From positions 62,001 through 126,000 of the forward strand of contig NZ_LQXS01000002.1 in assembly GCF_001586775.1 (NCBI RefSeq): 64,000 nt of DNA. Reading direction: 5' to 3'. Positions 1-8,134 of this stretch are shown here, piece by piece (the first letter of the stretch is position 1; each line of letters begins with the position of its first letter). The position numbers and the translations under genes are program-made. Under the pieces are notes generated by a model. The model was not told the DNA's origin. It did no database searches and saw nothing but the letters and a program-made list of their open reading frames with translations. The stretch comes from Sphingobacterium populi (GTDB taxonomy: Bacteria; Bacteroidota; Bacteroidia; Sphingobacteriales; Sphingobacteriaceae).

Positions 1-237
1 GTCATACCTCACCTTCAATAGTCCATCCTCTACGCGGAAGGTATTCGCATAATTGTCACCTGTTTCGTGATATCGAATTTTTGGGATCCAATCATTCATA
101 TCTTTCCCATTGAAAAGACTGATCGCCGTTGGAATAGAATCTTGGTCGGTTGTTTTTGAGCTAGAATTGCCAGATGTATTACAAGAAAGTAAGACAGCCA
201 TTCCGGCAGCGAGCATTGCGCCCATTTTAAGTTTCAT
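1..237 (-). CDS. DUF1080 (3-keto-disaccharide hydrolase-type) lipoprotein, 3' end outside window
   Basis: The first 79 residues are present and the gene runs off the left edge. The ATG at 237 starts a signal peptide ending in a lipobox (LLSC), so this is a lipoprotein, probably surface or periplasmic. After a serine/threonine-rich linker comes the motif SLFNGKDMNDW, the typical opening of DUF1080 domains, whose fold is a concanavalin-like beta sandwich and some of whose members hydrolyse 3-keto-glycosides. The AraC-type gene lies directly upstream on the same strand (25 bp gap), so the two may be co-transcribed. Family membership rests on this short N-terminus only; substrate cannot be given. 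Confidence 0.75.
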   Translation of the reverse strand, partial: MKLKMGAMLAAGMAVLLSCNTSGNSSSKTTDQDSIPTAISLFNGKDMNDWIPKIRYHETGDNYANTFRVEDGLLKVRYD

Positions 238-261
238 AGTAGGGTAGTTTTATATAATGTA

Positions 262-1074
262 TTAAATAATAGATTCTTTGTTTTTGACGTACTCGCTCGG
301 TCGCACACCTACAATTTTATAAAATGTATTGCTAAACGTAGGAAGGCTGCTATAGCCCACGCGCGCAGCTACTTGTTGTACGCTCATTTTGTCGTTTAGT
401 AAGTATTTTAAGGCAGTGAGCATGCGCAAAATAGTATAGTATTGTATGAAGGACATACCCAGATCTTTCTGAAACAAACGAGCCAAGGTGCGCTCACTGA
501 AGTGAAACCTATTTGCCAAATCCTTAAAACTGACTAATTCGGCAATGTGCTCTTCCAGATACGCTACCATTTCTCGCAGCTTAACGTTTTTGGGATAGGG
601 TAGTGAAAGCGATAAATTAGAACTAGAAAGTTCTGGTAACAGTAATTTAAAAGACTTTGCGATGGTATAATTTATGGTGTCCGATGGTAGTATATTTCCA
701 TTCCAGCGATTGGTGTACATGATCAGTTCCATCAACAGGTCGGTTACCGGATAAATGCCCACTTGCTTGAAAAAGTCGCCGTCTGTATCGAAAGTAGGGA
801 AATACAGATTGCGCATAATTACTTCTGGACTACTGGGATGAATGCTATGTCTCACGCCCGGCGGAATCCAGATGTAATGCCTTGCAGGAAGAAAATAGGA
901 TTTTTCAATTGTCTTTAAAAAAACCATTCCACCCTCCGTATACAGAAATTGCCCCTTGCGATGATCATGTTCGCTAATGAACTCTTCACCCATCACGGCA
1001 TGATGACAATAAATACTATCAGGTTGAAGATCTACCTCGGTGATATAGTACTTATTCACATAGCTGTTTGTCAT
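262..1074 (-). CDS. AraC family transcriptional regulator with N-terminal cupin-like domain
   Basis: A 270-residue DNA-binding regulator. The N-terminal half looks like a cupin sensor (HDHRKGQFLYTEGG and a proline-rich WIPPGVRHSI motif). The C-terminal ~100 residues are a double helix-turn-helix HTH_18 domain: FSERTLARLFQKDLGMSF is the first helix pair and SVQQVAARVGYSSLPTFS the second, ending in the usual VGVRPSEY. A longer reading frame begins at a TTG (1125), but the ATG at 1074 is the more likely start. It is divergent from the CoA-transferase gene at 1327 and sits upstream of the DUF1080 gene, so it may control either. The effector is unknown. Confidence 0.9.
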   Translation of the reverse strand: MTNSYVNKYYITEVDLQPDSIYCHHAVMGEEFISEHDHRKGQFLYTEGGMVFLKTIEKSYFLPARHYIWIPPGVRHSIHPSSPEVIMRNLYFPTFDTDGDFFKQVGIYPVTDLLMELIMYTNRWNGNILPSDTINYTIAKSFKLLLPELSSSNLSLSLPYPKNVKLREMVAYLEEHIAELVSFKDLANRFHFSERTLARLFQKDLGMSFIQYYTILRMLTALKYLLNDKMSVQQVAARVGYSSLPTFSNTFYKIVGVRPSEYVKNKESII

Positions 1075-1267
1075 ACGGTGGTTTTTGCTAGGCTTAAATA
1101 TCCCTTTTTTAGTTGGATTTATCAAATGAAGCTCACATGATACGTCTTCCAGTTCAATAGTAGGCAGTATTTAGTATTCGAAAAAGTCAAAGTGTTATTG
1201 CGAGATGTTAATCATGCGTTCGCAAAAAGATAATTAAATACTAATTGCGTAAATTTAGATAGTTCCG

Positions 1268-1300
1268 CCCTATTTCGGTAGTTAGAAAATAGGGGGCTTT
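1268..1300 (+). promoter_or_regulatory. Possible 5'-leader hairpin upstream of the CoA-transferase
   Basis: CCCTATTT (1268-1275) and AAATAGGG (1287-1294) form an 8-bp stem with an 11-nt loop, followed by GGCTTTTA. It lies 27 bp before the start codon of the downstream gene. It could be a weak attenuator or a chance inverted repeat; no family is recognised. Confidence 0.25.
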
Positions 1301-1326
1301 TACACATATTAAAAATAGTACAAACG

Positions 1327-2811
1327 ATGATAGAGCGTATCAAACTGGAAAGTCTTCGAGACAAAGTAATGAGTGCCGAAGCCGCTGCCGAATTTATTGA
1401 AGATGGCATGATCGTAGGTGCCAGCGGATTTACCAAATCAGGTGATAGCAAAGCCGTGTTGCCAGCCTTGGCAGAGAAAGCGAAAAGAGAACCTTTTAAA
1501 ATCACATTAATCACGGGCGCATCGCTAGGCCACGATACCGACGGCAAATTGGCAGAAGCGGGCGTGTTGAGCAAGCGAATGCCATTTCAAGTGGATCGCA
1601 CTTTGCGCAATAAGATTAATGCTGGCGAAGTACTATTTATTGATCAGCATCTCAGCGAAAGTGCAGAGCTATTACATCAGCAACTAAGACCAGATGTAGC
1701 AGTAATCGAGGTGGCGTATATTGATCGTGATGGAAGTATTGTGCCGACTACATCGGTTGGCAACTCCGTAGCATTTGCAGCTTTGGCTTCCAAAGTCATT
1801 TTGGAAATCAATACAGCTGTACCTGAAAGTGTTTATGGTATTCACGATATCTATCAGGCCGAAAATTATCCGCATCGCAATGTGATACCGATTGTAGCAC
1901 CGTGGAACAAAATTGGTAGAAAGACTATTGCTCTTGATCCAGCAAAAGTGGTCGGTATTGTCTTTACAGATGTACAAGATAGCCCCGCCGATATCGCGGA
2001 TCCAGATGAGAAAACATCTGCCATTGCGAAGCATATTTTAGAGTTCTTTGAGCAGGAAGTACGTGTTGGTAATCTGACAGATCGTTTGCTGCCGATTCAA
2101 GCTGGTATTGGTAAGGTGGCGAATGCCGTACTGATGGGCTTTAAGGATAGCAATTTTTACGACCTGACGATGTTTTCCGAAGTGCTACAAGATAGTACCT
2201 TTGATCTGATCGATAGCGGTACATTGAGTTTCGCGTCAGCATCATCCGTAACAGTGTCAAAAGCATGCTATGACCGTGTTTTTGGCAATTTGCAGCGCTA
2301 TCGCGACAAATTTGTGCTGCGTCCACAAAATATCTCCAATACGCCTGGCTTGATTCGTCGCTTAGGAGTAATTGCCATCAACACGGCGATAGAATTTGAT
2401 ATTTATGGCAACGTCAATTCTACGCATCTGGGCGGTACCAAGATAATGAATGGTATTGGTGGTTCTGGAGATTTCGCAAGGAATGCCTATTTGAGTATTT
2501 TCGTAACACAAGCCGCGTCTAAAGGGAATCTAATTTCTCATGTACTTCCGATGGTATCGCATACCGATCATACGGAGCACGATGTCGATGTTTTGGTTAC
2601 TGATGTTGGATTGGCAGATTTGCGCGGATTAGCACCAAGAGAACGCGCGCAGAAAATTATAAATCACTGCGCGCATCCAGATTATCGTGAAGAGTTGCAA
2701 TCCTATTTTGATCGCGCATGCGAGCGTGGGGGGCATACACCGCATTTGTTGGAAGAAGCCTTTAGCTGGCACCTGCGTTTTCAGAATTCTGGCAGCATGA
2801 AAAAAGCATAA
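1327..2811 (+). CDS. Acetyl-CoA hydrolase/transferase family protein (succinyl-CoA:acetate CoA-transferase type)
   Basis: A 494-residue class I CoA-transferase of the Ach1/Cat1/AarC group, which move CoA between succinate and acetate or hydrolyse acetyl-CoA in the cytoplasm. The N-terminal half has GASGFTKSGDSKAV and TGASLGHDTDG, typical of the family; the conserved SEVLQDS segment places the likely catalytic glutamate at about Glu285; a C-terminal glycine-rich segment (GIGGSGDFARNA) follows, then VTDVGLADLRGLAPRERA. Length matches the family (about 500). The ATG at 1327 is used. It is monocistronic: a divergent AraC gene lies upstream and a strong terminator directly downstream. Hydrolase versus transferase activity cannot be decided from sequence alone. 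Confidence 0.93.
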   Translation: MIERIKLESLRDKVMSAEAAAEFIEDGMIVGASGFTKSGDSKAVLPALAEKAKREPFKITLITGASLGHDTDGKLAEAGVLSKRMPFQVDRTLRNKINAGEVLFIDQHLSESAELLHQQLRPDVAVIEVAYIDRDGSIVPTTSVGNSVAFAALASKVILEINTAVPESVYGIHDIYQAENYPHRNVIPIVAPWNKIGRKTIALDPAKVVGIVFTDVQDSPADIADPDEKTSAIAKHILEFFEQEVRVGNLTDRLLPIQAGIGKVANAVLMGFKDSNFYDLTMFSEVLQDSTFDLIDSGTLSFASASSVTVSKACYDRVFGNLQRYRDKFVLRPQNISNTPGLIRRLGVIAINTAIEFDIYGNVNSTHLGGTKIMNGIGGSGDFARNAYLSIFVTQAASKGNLISHVLPMVSHTDHTEHDVDVLVTDVGLADLRGLAPRERAQKIINHCAHPDYREELQSYFDRACERGGHTPHLLEEAFSWHLRFQNSGSMKKA

Positions 2812-2814
2812 TAA

Positions 2815-2852
2815 AAAGAAGGCTGCTGAACAGAATGTTCAGCAGCCTTTCT
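2815..2852. terminator. Bidirectional intrinsic terminator
   Basis: A perfect 13-bp stem (2819-2831 with 2837-2849) and a 5-nt loop, with A-rich sequence before and T-rich sequence after. It separates the convergent CoA-transferase and barrel-protein genes. Confidence 0.85.
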
Positions 2853-2876
2853 TAAATTTTGTGTAGCGTCAAAAAA

Positions 2877-3461
2877 TTATCGACGGTTTCCTGGAAGGTA
2901 AATTTGGAATCCCAAAGAAACACCTAAACCACTAGCACCACCGGCAGAGTTCAAGTTAGCTTTGCTGTAGTTGTATCCCAAAGTAGTCTCAAGAGCCACA
3001 TTTCTAGTGATAAAGTGAGCGTAACCGCCAGCTATACCAGCTTCGAAGGAAGCACCGTCACCACGTGATGAACCGCCAATACCTACATTACCATGACCGA
3101 AGAAGCGACCTGTTGAACTAGATCCTTCTGGGAAATAATAACGAACGAATGGCGAAATACCGTAGTTCCATACGTTGTCTCCATCTCCGCTAACCGTTTG
3201 TAATCCTAATGCTGCTTGCGCACCAATAGCAATTCCGTCAGAGATAAAATAACCAGCACGCGGGTTCAATTGGATGTTGAAGCTTTCGCCTTCAAAGCTA
3301 TAGCCAAGGCTTCCAACAGATCCACCTACCATCCAGTTGCCTTGACGAATAGGTTCCATGCCTACATTTTCAGAAGTTTGAGGTATGGTTTCAATACGCT
3401 GAGCATATGATCCTAACGCTACAGCAATTGTAAGTAATCCAGATAATAAAACTTTTTTCAT
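2877..3461 (-). CDS. Secreted outer-membrane beta-barrel protein (OmpA/OprF-barrel-like)
   Basis: A 194-residue protein starting MKKVLLSGLLTIAVALGSYAQ, a clear Sec signal peptide with cleavage after AQ. The mature part has alternating hydrophobic, glycine- and aromatic-rich strands (WMVGGSVGSLGYSF, YGISPFVRYYFPEG, VSLGFQIYLPGN at the C-terminus), as expected of an 8-stranded outer-membrane barrel that ends in a strand. No OmpA peptidoglycan-binding domain follows. A longer frame begins at TTG 3470, but the MKK start gives the proper signal peptide. Function beyond an outer-membrane location is not visible. Confidence 0.8.
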   Translation of the reverse strand: MKKVLLSGLLTIAVALGSYAQRIETIPQTSENVGMEPIRQGNWMVGGSVGSLGYSFEGESFNIQLNPRAGYFISDGIAIGAQAALGLQTVSGDGDNVWNYGISPFVRYYFPEGSSSTGRFFGHGNVGIGGSSRGDGASFEAGIAGGYAHFITRNVALETTLGYNYSKANLNSAGGASGLGVSLGFQIYLPGNRR

Positions 3462-3467
3462 AATATA

Positions 3468-3497
3468 CAAATTTAGTTACGATTCACATGTGTGCAA
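3468..3497 (-). promoter_or_regulatory. Candidate Bacteroidota promoter for the barrel-protein gene
   Basis: On the minus strand TTG (3497-3495), 19 bases, then TAAATTTG (3475-3468) matches the Bacteroidota -33/-7 pattern (TTTG and TAnnTTTG). The -7 box ends only 6 bases before the ATG at 3461, so the transcript would be nearly leaderless. Confidence 0.4.
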
Positions 3498-3592
3498 CTA
3501 TTATGCCATAGTATGCATCACTTCTTTCTAAAAGGAATAATTAACCTAATAGTGAAATAAAAAAACAGGTATTTATTGAAATTTTTCGGAAG

Positions 3593-4105
3593 TTAATCCA
3601 GTTTATTTAACTGTTGTGTTAAATCACCAATGCTTGTATGTATTTGATCCACTTGAATTTGAGATTGTTCATAAAATGGTGACCTTTCTGCCAATTTTTC
3701 TGTAATGAATTCCAGTAGTTCATTACCAGTCAATCCTTTCAAAGCAGGCCTCTTTGCTACATCAGAAGCATTGAGACGAGCCCAAAGTGATTTTGGACTA
3801 TGTTTCAAATATACAGCCGTACCATGTGTCAAAAGCCAATCCATGTTGTCATAAAAGCAGGGTGTGCCACCGCCTGTCGAGATCAGCGTATCCTGAAGAT
3901 TGTGCTCCTTCAATACTTGACTTTCTAATTTCCTAAAATCCTCTTCCCCATGAAGAGAAAAATATCGTGGTATGGTCATGCCAATGCGTTGCACCAATAC
4001 CTCATCTAGATCTATAAAAGTGCGGTCAAGCGCTTTGGCTAATTTTTTGCCCCAGGTCGTTTTTCCACTCCCCATAAAGCCTACAATGAAAATCGGTTTT
4101 GACAT
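3593..4105 (-). CDS. aroK: Shikimate kinase
   Basis: Phosphorylates shikimate to shikimate 3-phosphate in the chorismate pathway (cytoplasm). The 170-residue length is normal. Visible motifs: Walker A GFMGSGKTTWG at residues 9-19, DLDE (shikimate-binding Asp) near 32-35, STGGGTP at about 77-83, and the lid/adenine region with AKRPAL and ERSPFYE. The ATG at 4105 lies 2 bases after the stop of the DoxX-family gene, so it is the last gene of a DUF1599-DoxX-aroK operon. The neighbours give no direct link to aromatic synthesis. No anomalies. Confidence 0.96.
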   Translation of the reverse strand: MSKPIFIVGFMGSGKTTWGKKLAKALDRTFIDLDEVLVQRIGMTIPRYFSLHGEEDFRKLESQVLKEHNLQDTLISTGGGTPCFYDNMDWLLTHGTAVYLKHSPKSLWARLNASDVAKRPALKGLTGNELLEFITEKLAERSPFYEQSQIQVDQIHTSIGDLTQQLNKLD

Positions 4106-4107
4106 GC

Positions 4108-5337
4108 TTAGTTTGCCGTAGGTGTAAATTGTTTATTGAGAAATTGGGATTCTAAATGTTCCTTACTAGGGAAAGTATGTTTGGACCACTTCTTAATCAC
4201 GGTTCCGTTTTGCATCAGCATTACGCCAGGATTGGAGCGTACCATGCTTTTTAAGGGTACTAAATCGGCGTTGAAACTTTCCAAAACTAAGTTTAACTGA
4301 TCGTTTATAAAATTTACATTTTGCGATGAGCTCGCGGTAAGTAATACTGCCCGGATTGGATAATCTTCAGATACTTCGCGAATGGTCGTATTAATCCGAT
4401 CAAGTGCTAAAAGATCGACAGAAGATAATTTGGTAACATCAGTGCTCACCACGACGAAGTTAAAATAAGGATTGGTCAAAATTTCTTGCGTAACATCGTT
4501 GCCCTCTGCATCACTTATAATCAAATCAGCAATCGCTGGTTCAAAACCTTTTTTAATCAACGTGGATTTAGGATCGCCAATGATCTCCCAATTTTCATCT
4601 TCCCAGATTTTTTCGTTCATATAAACTTCATCGCTGACGGTTTTGGATTCTCCAGTACTTTTATTTTTCAACGTATAAATATGTTCGTAAACATCTGGTT
4701 CGGCATCCTCGGGAATCTCCATTTGCTGCGGTAGATTATTACCTTCACGGTATGGCAGGAAATCTATTATTGGTAGAAAATTCATTGTATAAATCCCCGC
4801 ACCGAAAGATACTATTATGATGAGGATCGTAAGAAGGTTATTGCTAAATCTACTTTTAATCAACGGCTTTATCTGATGCCTGAATCGTACAATTATCAAA
4901 ATTAACCCCAGCAAGACAAGATCTTTAAGGAAAGATTGCCATGGCGTTAATGGAATGGCATCGCCAAAACAACCGCACGAACTGACCACTTCAAAAAATG
5001 CTGAATAAAACGTGAGAAAGGTGAAGAAGATAGTTAGAAGCAGTAAACCCCAGCTGACTTTATTGCGAGCCAACCCTAACAGTAGCAATGCTCCTAGTAT
5101 GATTTCGAAAGCACAAATGACGATTGCAATCCAAGTACTGTATTCATCCAGCATAGATAGATTGAACACCTTAAAATATTCTTCCAATTTGTAGCCAAAG
5201 CCTTTTGGATCATTCGCTTTTATCAGTCCAGAAAAGATAAATAGACATCCTACCAAAAAACGGGATATTGTTAATGCCCAATTTGGACGCTTTTGGTGTG
5301 ATGCTGAAGAAGTATACATCGTAGTCGAGTTCATCAT
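4108..5337 (-). CDS. DoxX/MauE-like membrane protein with C-terminal soluble domain (BT_3928-type)
   Basis: A 409-residue inner-membrane protein. Residues ~20-190 hold about five hydrophobic segments (ISRFLVGCLFIFSGLIKAND opens the DoxX-like bundle), including the SSCGCFGD motif with two cysteines spaced by one residue, found in MauE-like redox membrane proteins. After a segment near residue 170-190, residues ~215-409 form a soluble part that resembles the C-terminal region of a Bacteroidota DoxX family; it ends in a thioredoxin-like sequence (GVMLMQNGTVIKKW) without the CxxC pair. It starts at ATG 5337, sharing one base with the stop of the DUF1599 gene (TAATG). Redox function is an inference. 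Confidence 0.82.
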   Translation of the reverse strand: MMNSTTMYTSSASHQKRPNWALTISRFLVGCLFIFSGLIKANDPKGFGYKLEEYFKVFNLSMLDEYSTWIAIVICAFEIILGALLLLGLARNKVSWGLLLLTIFFTFLTFYSAFFEVVSSCGCFGDAIPLTPWQSFLKDLVLLGLILIIVRFRHQIKPLIKSRFSNNLLTILIIIVSFGAGIYTMNFLPIIDFLPYREGNNLPQQMEIPEDAEPDVYEHIYTLKNKSTGESKTVSDEVYMNEKIWEDENWEIIGDPKSTLIKKGFEPAIADLIISDAEGNDVTQEILTNPYFNFVVVSTDVTKLSSVDLLALDRINTTIREVSEDYPIRAVLLTASSSQNVNFINDQLNLVLESFNADLVPLKSMVRSNPGVMLMQNGTVIKKWSKHTFPSKEHLESQFLNKQFTPTAN

Positions 5338-5885
5338 TACAATGATTTAGAAGGTAAATCTAATTTAATTAACGCAAATACGGCATAGTTGAGCATATCC
5401 TGGTAATTGGCTTGCAAACCTTCGGATACCAAAGTTTGCCCGTTATTATCTTCAATTTGCTTGACGCGATGTAGTTTGGTGAGGATCAAGTCCGTCAAAG
5501 AAGATAGCCGCATATCTCGCCAAGCTTCACCATAATCATGGTTTTTGGCCAACATGAGTTCACGCGTTTGTCGGATTTTTTCATCATACTTACGTTCCGT
5601 CTCGCGGGCGTCTAAATCAAGATTTCCGGCAACACCCAGATCCAGTTGGATCATCGCGATCACACAATAATTGACGATCCCTACATACTCATCCACCACA
5701 CCTTCGCCTACCTTCGAAACTTGCTTTTCCTCTAACGTTCGTATGCGCTGTGCTTTTATAAAAATCTGATCGGTAATCGAAGTTGGGCGCATGACGCGCC
5801 ACGAAGTCCCGTAATCAATCGTTTTTTTTATAAATAATGTGCGGCAATGATCTATGATCTGATTGTACTCGATGCTTGTGTCCAT
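5337..5885 (-). CDS. DUF1599 domain protein (tandem duplicated domain)
   Basis: A 182-residue soluble protein made of two similar halves. The first has KKTIDYGTSWRVMRPTSITD with EYVGIVNYCVIAMIQLDLG; the second has AKNHDYGEAWRDMRLSSLTD with NYQDMLNYAVFALIKLDL. This DYGxxWRxMR...SxTD repeat is the signature of DUF1599, which is annotated as a nucleotide-modification-associated domain. It is the first gene of the operon with the DoxX-like gene and aroK. The biochemical role is unknown. The start at ATG 5885 gives a compact protein with no signal peptide. Confidence 0.88.
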   Translation of the reverse strand: MDTSIEYNQIIDHCRTLFIKKTIDYGTSWRVMRPTSITDQIFIKAQRIRTLEEKQVSKVGEGVVDEYVGIVNYCVIAMIQLDLGVAGNLDLDARETERKYDEKIRQTRELMLAKNHDYGEAWRDMRLSSLTDLILTKLHRVKQIEDNNGQTLVSEGLQANYQDMLNYAVFALIKLDLPSKSL

Positions 5886-6084
5886 ATGTTATGTTCGCTA
5901 CTGATAAGCGTTATACAAAAGTAAGAAACAATATACGAATAGTATTTATTCTCTCACAAAGGATTTCGTGCTCAGACAGCGTCGATTTGCACTGTCGAAG
6001 CTTAATCTTCTGGAAATAATTATCTTCGTAAGATGCTGCGTTAACATGAAGCCCTCGTGTGGCAAAAAGAGCTGTTAACTTGCA

Positions 6085-6092
6085 TAGATTTG
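6085..6092 (+). promoter_or_regulatory. Candidate -7 promoter box for the HipA-like/DUF3037 pair
   Basis: TAGATTTG fits TAnnTTTG and ends 24 bases before the ATG at 6117. No convincing -33 TTTG is seen at the usual spacing. Confidence 0.3.
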
Positions 6093-6116
6093 TTACAAAA
6101 ATACAGACATTACTAC

Positions 6117-6914
6117 ATGAATATACAAAAGCCGGAGATACGCAATGTAGAAATCGTGCGTTATGTGATGCCATTTCGCGAAGGTGGATCGCTACCCGCG
6201 CTGGTAGATGCCGATGACGATTTCAGCTACGTTATAAAGTTTCGCGGAGCGGGGCAAGGCAAACGAGTATTAGTGGCCGAGCTTATTGTTGGCGAAATCA
6301 CGCGTTGGCTGGGATTAAGAATGCCAGAAATGGTATTTGCAGAATTACACGAAGCATTTGGCCGAACCGAACCAGACGAAGAAATTCAAGACCTTTTGAA
6401 GTTCAGCGTCGGTAAAAATCTTGGTGTACATTATTTGAACGGTGCAATCACTTTTGATCCTAATGTGGAGCAGGTTTCAGAAGAGGAAGCCTCAAAAATT
6501 GTTTGGCTCGACGCCCTTACTATGAATGTGGATCGTACCGTGCGCAATACCAACATGCTTGTGTGGCATCACGAGCTATGGCTAATAGATCATGGTGCAT
6601 CACTTTATTTTCATCACAACTGGGATCACTGGGAAGATCAAGTCGCCAAACCTTTTGTACAAATCAAAGATCACGTACTCCTACGATATGCCACGCAGGT
6701 ACAGCAGGTAGATCAGCAATTTCGCGATCTATTTACCGAAGACAATCTTTGGAAAATACTCTCTGCCGTACCAGACGAATGGCTGGAGGAAACAGGGCGA
6801 ACCGCTTCGGCAGATGAAGTGAGGCAGGTGTACGTCACTTTTTTAGTGCAAAGAGCAAAACAATCGGCTGTATTTTTGAAACAAATTGAGCAAGCGCGTG
6901 AAGGTAGAATATGA
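6117..6914 (+). CDS. HipA-like kinase domain protein (HipA_2 type)
   Basis: A 265-residue stand-alone kinase-like protein. It keeps the HipA/PI3-4-kinase-like core: YVIKFRG with the probable ATP-binding Lys41, the catalytic loop NVDRTVRNTN (residues 137-146, with Asp139 and Asn144) and a metal-binding segment LIDHGAS (Asp158). It lacks the N-terminal HipA lobe of the classical HipBA toxin and no HipB gene is present. An earlier GTG gives a longer frame, but ATG 6117 follows a possible -7 box and matches a compact domain. Its 3' end overlaps the DUF3037 gene by 17 bases, so the two are translationally coupled. Substrate is unknown; toxin or regulatory kinase activity is an inference. Confidence 0.85.
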   Translation: MNIQKPEIRNVEIVRYVMPFREGGSLPALVDADDDFSYVIKFRGAGQGKRVLVAELIVGEITRWLGLRMPEMVFAELHEAFGRTEPDEEIQDLLKFSVGKNLGVHYLNGAITFDPNVEQVSEEEASKIVWLDALTMNVDRTVRNTNMLVWHHELWLIDHGASLYFHHNWDHWEDQVAKPFVQIKDHVLLRYATQVQQVDQQFRDLFTEDNLWKILSAVPDEWLEETGRTASADEVRQVYVTFLVQRAKQSAVFLKQIEQAREGRI

Positions 6915-7275
6915 GTATTCGATAATTCGTTTTGTACCCAGGGTAGAGCGCGAAGAATTTATTAATGTAGGCATTTTGTTGTATTGCAAACGTAAGCGCT
7001 ATGCACAAATCCGATGGGCAGTAGATGATACAAAATGTAAATGCATATGTTTGGAAGCGGATATCGCACATTTGAAGGCGCATCTCACTTCATTACAGAA
7101 AATTTGTGCGGGCGATCGCGATGCCGGACAATTAGCTCAACTGGAACAAGCCGAGCGTGTGCGCTGGATTACTGCCAATCGTAGCACATGGATACAGTGC
7201 GCGCCAGTACATGTAGGATTATCAAGCGATCCGGCGGAGACTTTACAGCAGTTATTTAATCGATTAGTTCTATAA
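6898..7275 (+). CDS. DUF3037 domain protein
   Basis: A ~125-residue soluble protein. The N-terminus KVEYEYSIIRFVPRVEREEF followed by INVGILLYC is the typical DUF3037 opening. No ATG is available: the GTG at 6898 (VKVEYEYS) is the best start, with a TTG at 6886 as alternative; either overlaps the upstream kinase-like gene. A DUF3037 gene directly after a HipA-like gene is a recurring arrangement in Bacteroidota and other phyla (from memory, not searched), which suggests the two act together. The molecular function is not known. Confidence 0.82.
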   Translation: MKVEYEYSIIRFVPRVEREEFINVGILLYCKRKRYAQIRWAVDDTKCKCICLEADIAHLKAHLTSLQKICAGDRDAGQLAQLEQAERVRWITANRSTWIQCAPVHVGLSSDPAETLQQLFNRLVL

Positions 7276-7294
7276 GGATCATAGATTAAAAAGG

Positions 7295-7302
7295 TATATT
7301 TG
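7295..7302 (+). promoter_or_regulatory. Candidate -7 promoter box for cysE-cysM
   Basis: TATATTTG matches TAnnTTTG, 19 bases before the cysE ATG. The -33 region has no clear TTTG. Confidence 0.4.
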
Positions 7303-7321
7303 TGTAGTTAAGATCAGGGAA

Positions 7322-8134
7322 ATGGAAGAGGAATTTTATCAGCACTTATTTGTTAAACAGCAAGAAGCGCAAAACATGCCAAGCAATGTGCGGATCTGGG
7401 AGTGGGCGCGAGATATCTTTCGATTGCTCTTTCCAGAGCGAAATCCAAAGAGAATGCATTCTCTAGCGGTGTTGAAAGCTCACTTCAAACAATTAGAAAA
7501 TGAGTTTTTCGATATTTTACATGGCAGCAAAGAATGTGGAAACTGTGATCATCAGGCTATTGTGTCCAAATTCTTTGATAGCTTACCAAAGCTGTATGAC
7601 CTCATGCTTACCGATGCGCAAGCTATCTTGGATGGCGATCCTGCAGCTCAGAACTTGCACGAAGTGGTACGCACTTATCCTGGCTTTTTGGCAATGTGTA
7701 TGTACCGCATGGCACATCAGTTGTGGTTGTATGATTTACCTTTGATTCCAAGAATTTTGACCGAATATGCACACGAACGTACCGGAATCGACATTCATCC
7801 AGGTGCGACTATTGGTGAGTATCTTCACATAGATCATGGTACGGGCCTTGTTATCGGTGAAACCACAGTCATTGGCAATCATGTCAAATTATATCAAGGC
7901 GTAACCTTGGGCGCATTGAGTGTAGAAAAAGTGCTCGCAGGCAAACAACGCCATCCGATCATTGAAGATCATGTTATAATATATGCTGGTGCGACGATTT
8001 TAGGTGGAGATACGCGTGTCGGACATCACTCTGTAGTAGGCGGCAATGTGTGGCTTACGAGCAGTATAGAGCCGTATACCACAGTATATCATCAACCAAA
8101 TATGAAATTTTTTGACTCCAAACCGATTTTATAA
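7322..8134 (+). CDS. cysE: Serine O-acetyltransferase
   Basis: Transfers acetyl from acetyl-CoA to L-serine, giving O-acetylserine for cysteine synthesis. At 270 residues it matches the family. The N-terminal ~130 residues are alpha-helical, with the conserved YPGFLAMCMYRMAHQL segment; the C-terminal part is a left-handed beta helix (DIHPGATIGEYLHIDHGTG, GVTLGALS, HPIIEDHVIIYAGATILGG) with catalytic His in HIDHGTG. Its stop overlaps the start of cysM by one base (TAATG), so both are translated as a unit and probably form the cysteine synthase pathway. No T-box or other riboswitch is seen in the short upstream region. Confidence 0.95.
   Translation: MEEEFYQHLFVKQQEAQNMPSNVRIWEWARDIFRLLFPERNPKRMHSLAVLKAHFKQLENEFFDILHGSKECGNCDHQAIVSKFFDSLPKLYDLMLTDAQAILDGDPAAQNLHEVVRTYPGFLAMCMYRMAHQLWLYDLPLIPRILTEYAHERTGIDIHPGATIGEYLHIDHGTGLVIGETTVIGNHVKLYQGVTLGALSVEKVLAGKQRHPIIEDHVIIYAGATILGGDTRVGHHSVVGGNVWLTSSIEPYTTVYHQPNMKFFDSKPIL

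Noticed and set aside
1684..2034. 116-codon minus-strand frame inside the CoA-transferase
   Set aside because: It lies wholly within a strongly supported gene, and its product (poly-Cys/Arg-rich) has no domain.
6835..7083. Minus-strand frame over the HipA-like/DUF3037 junction
   Set aside because: It covers two coupled real genes and shows no start signal or known motif.
7276..7321. Riboswitch or T-box upstream of cysE
   Set aside because: Only 46 bases are available and no conserved element is seen.
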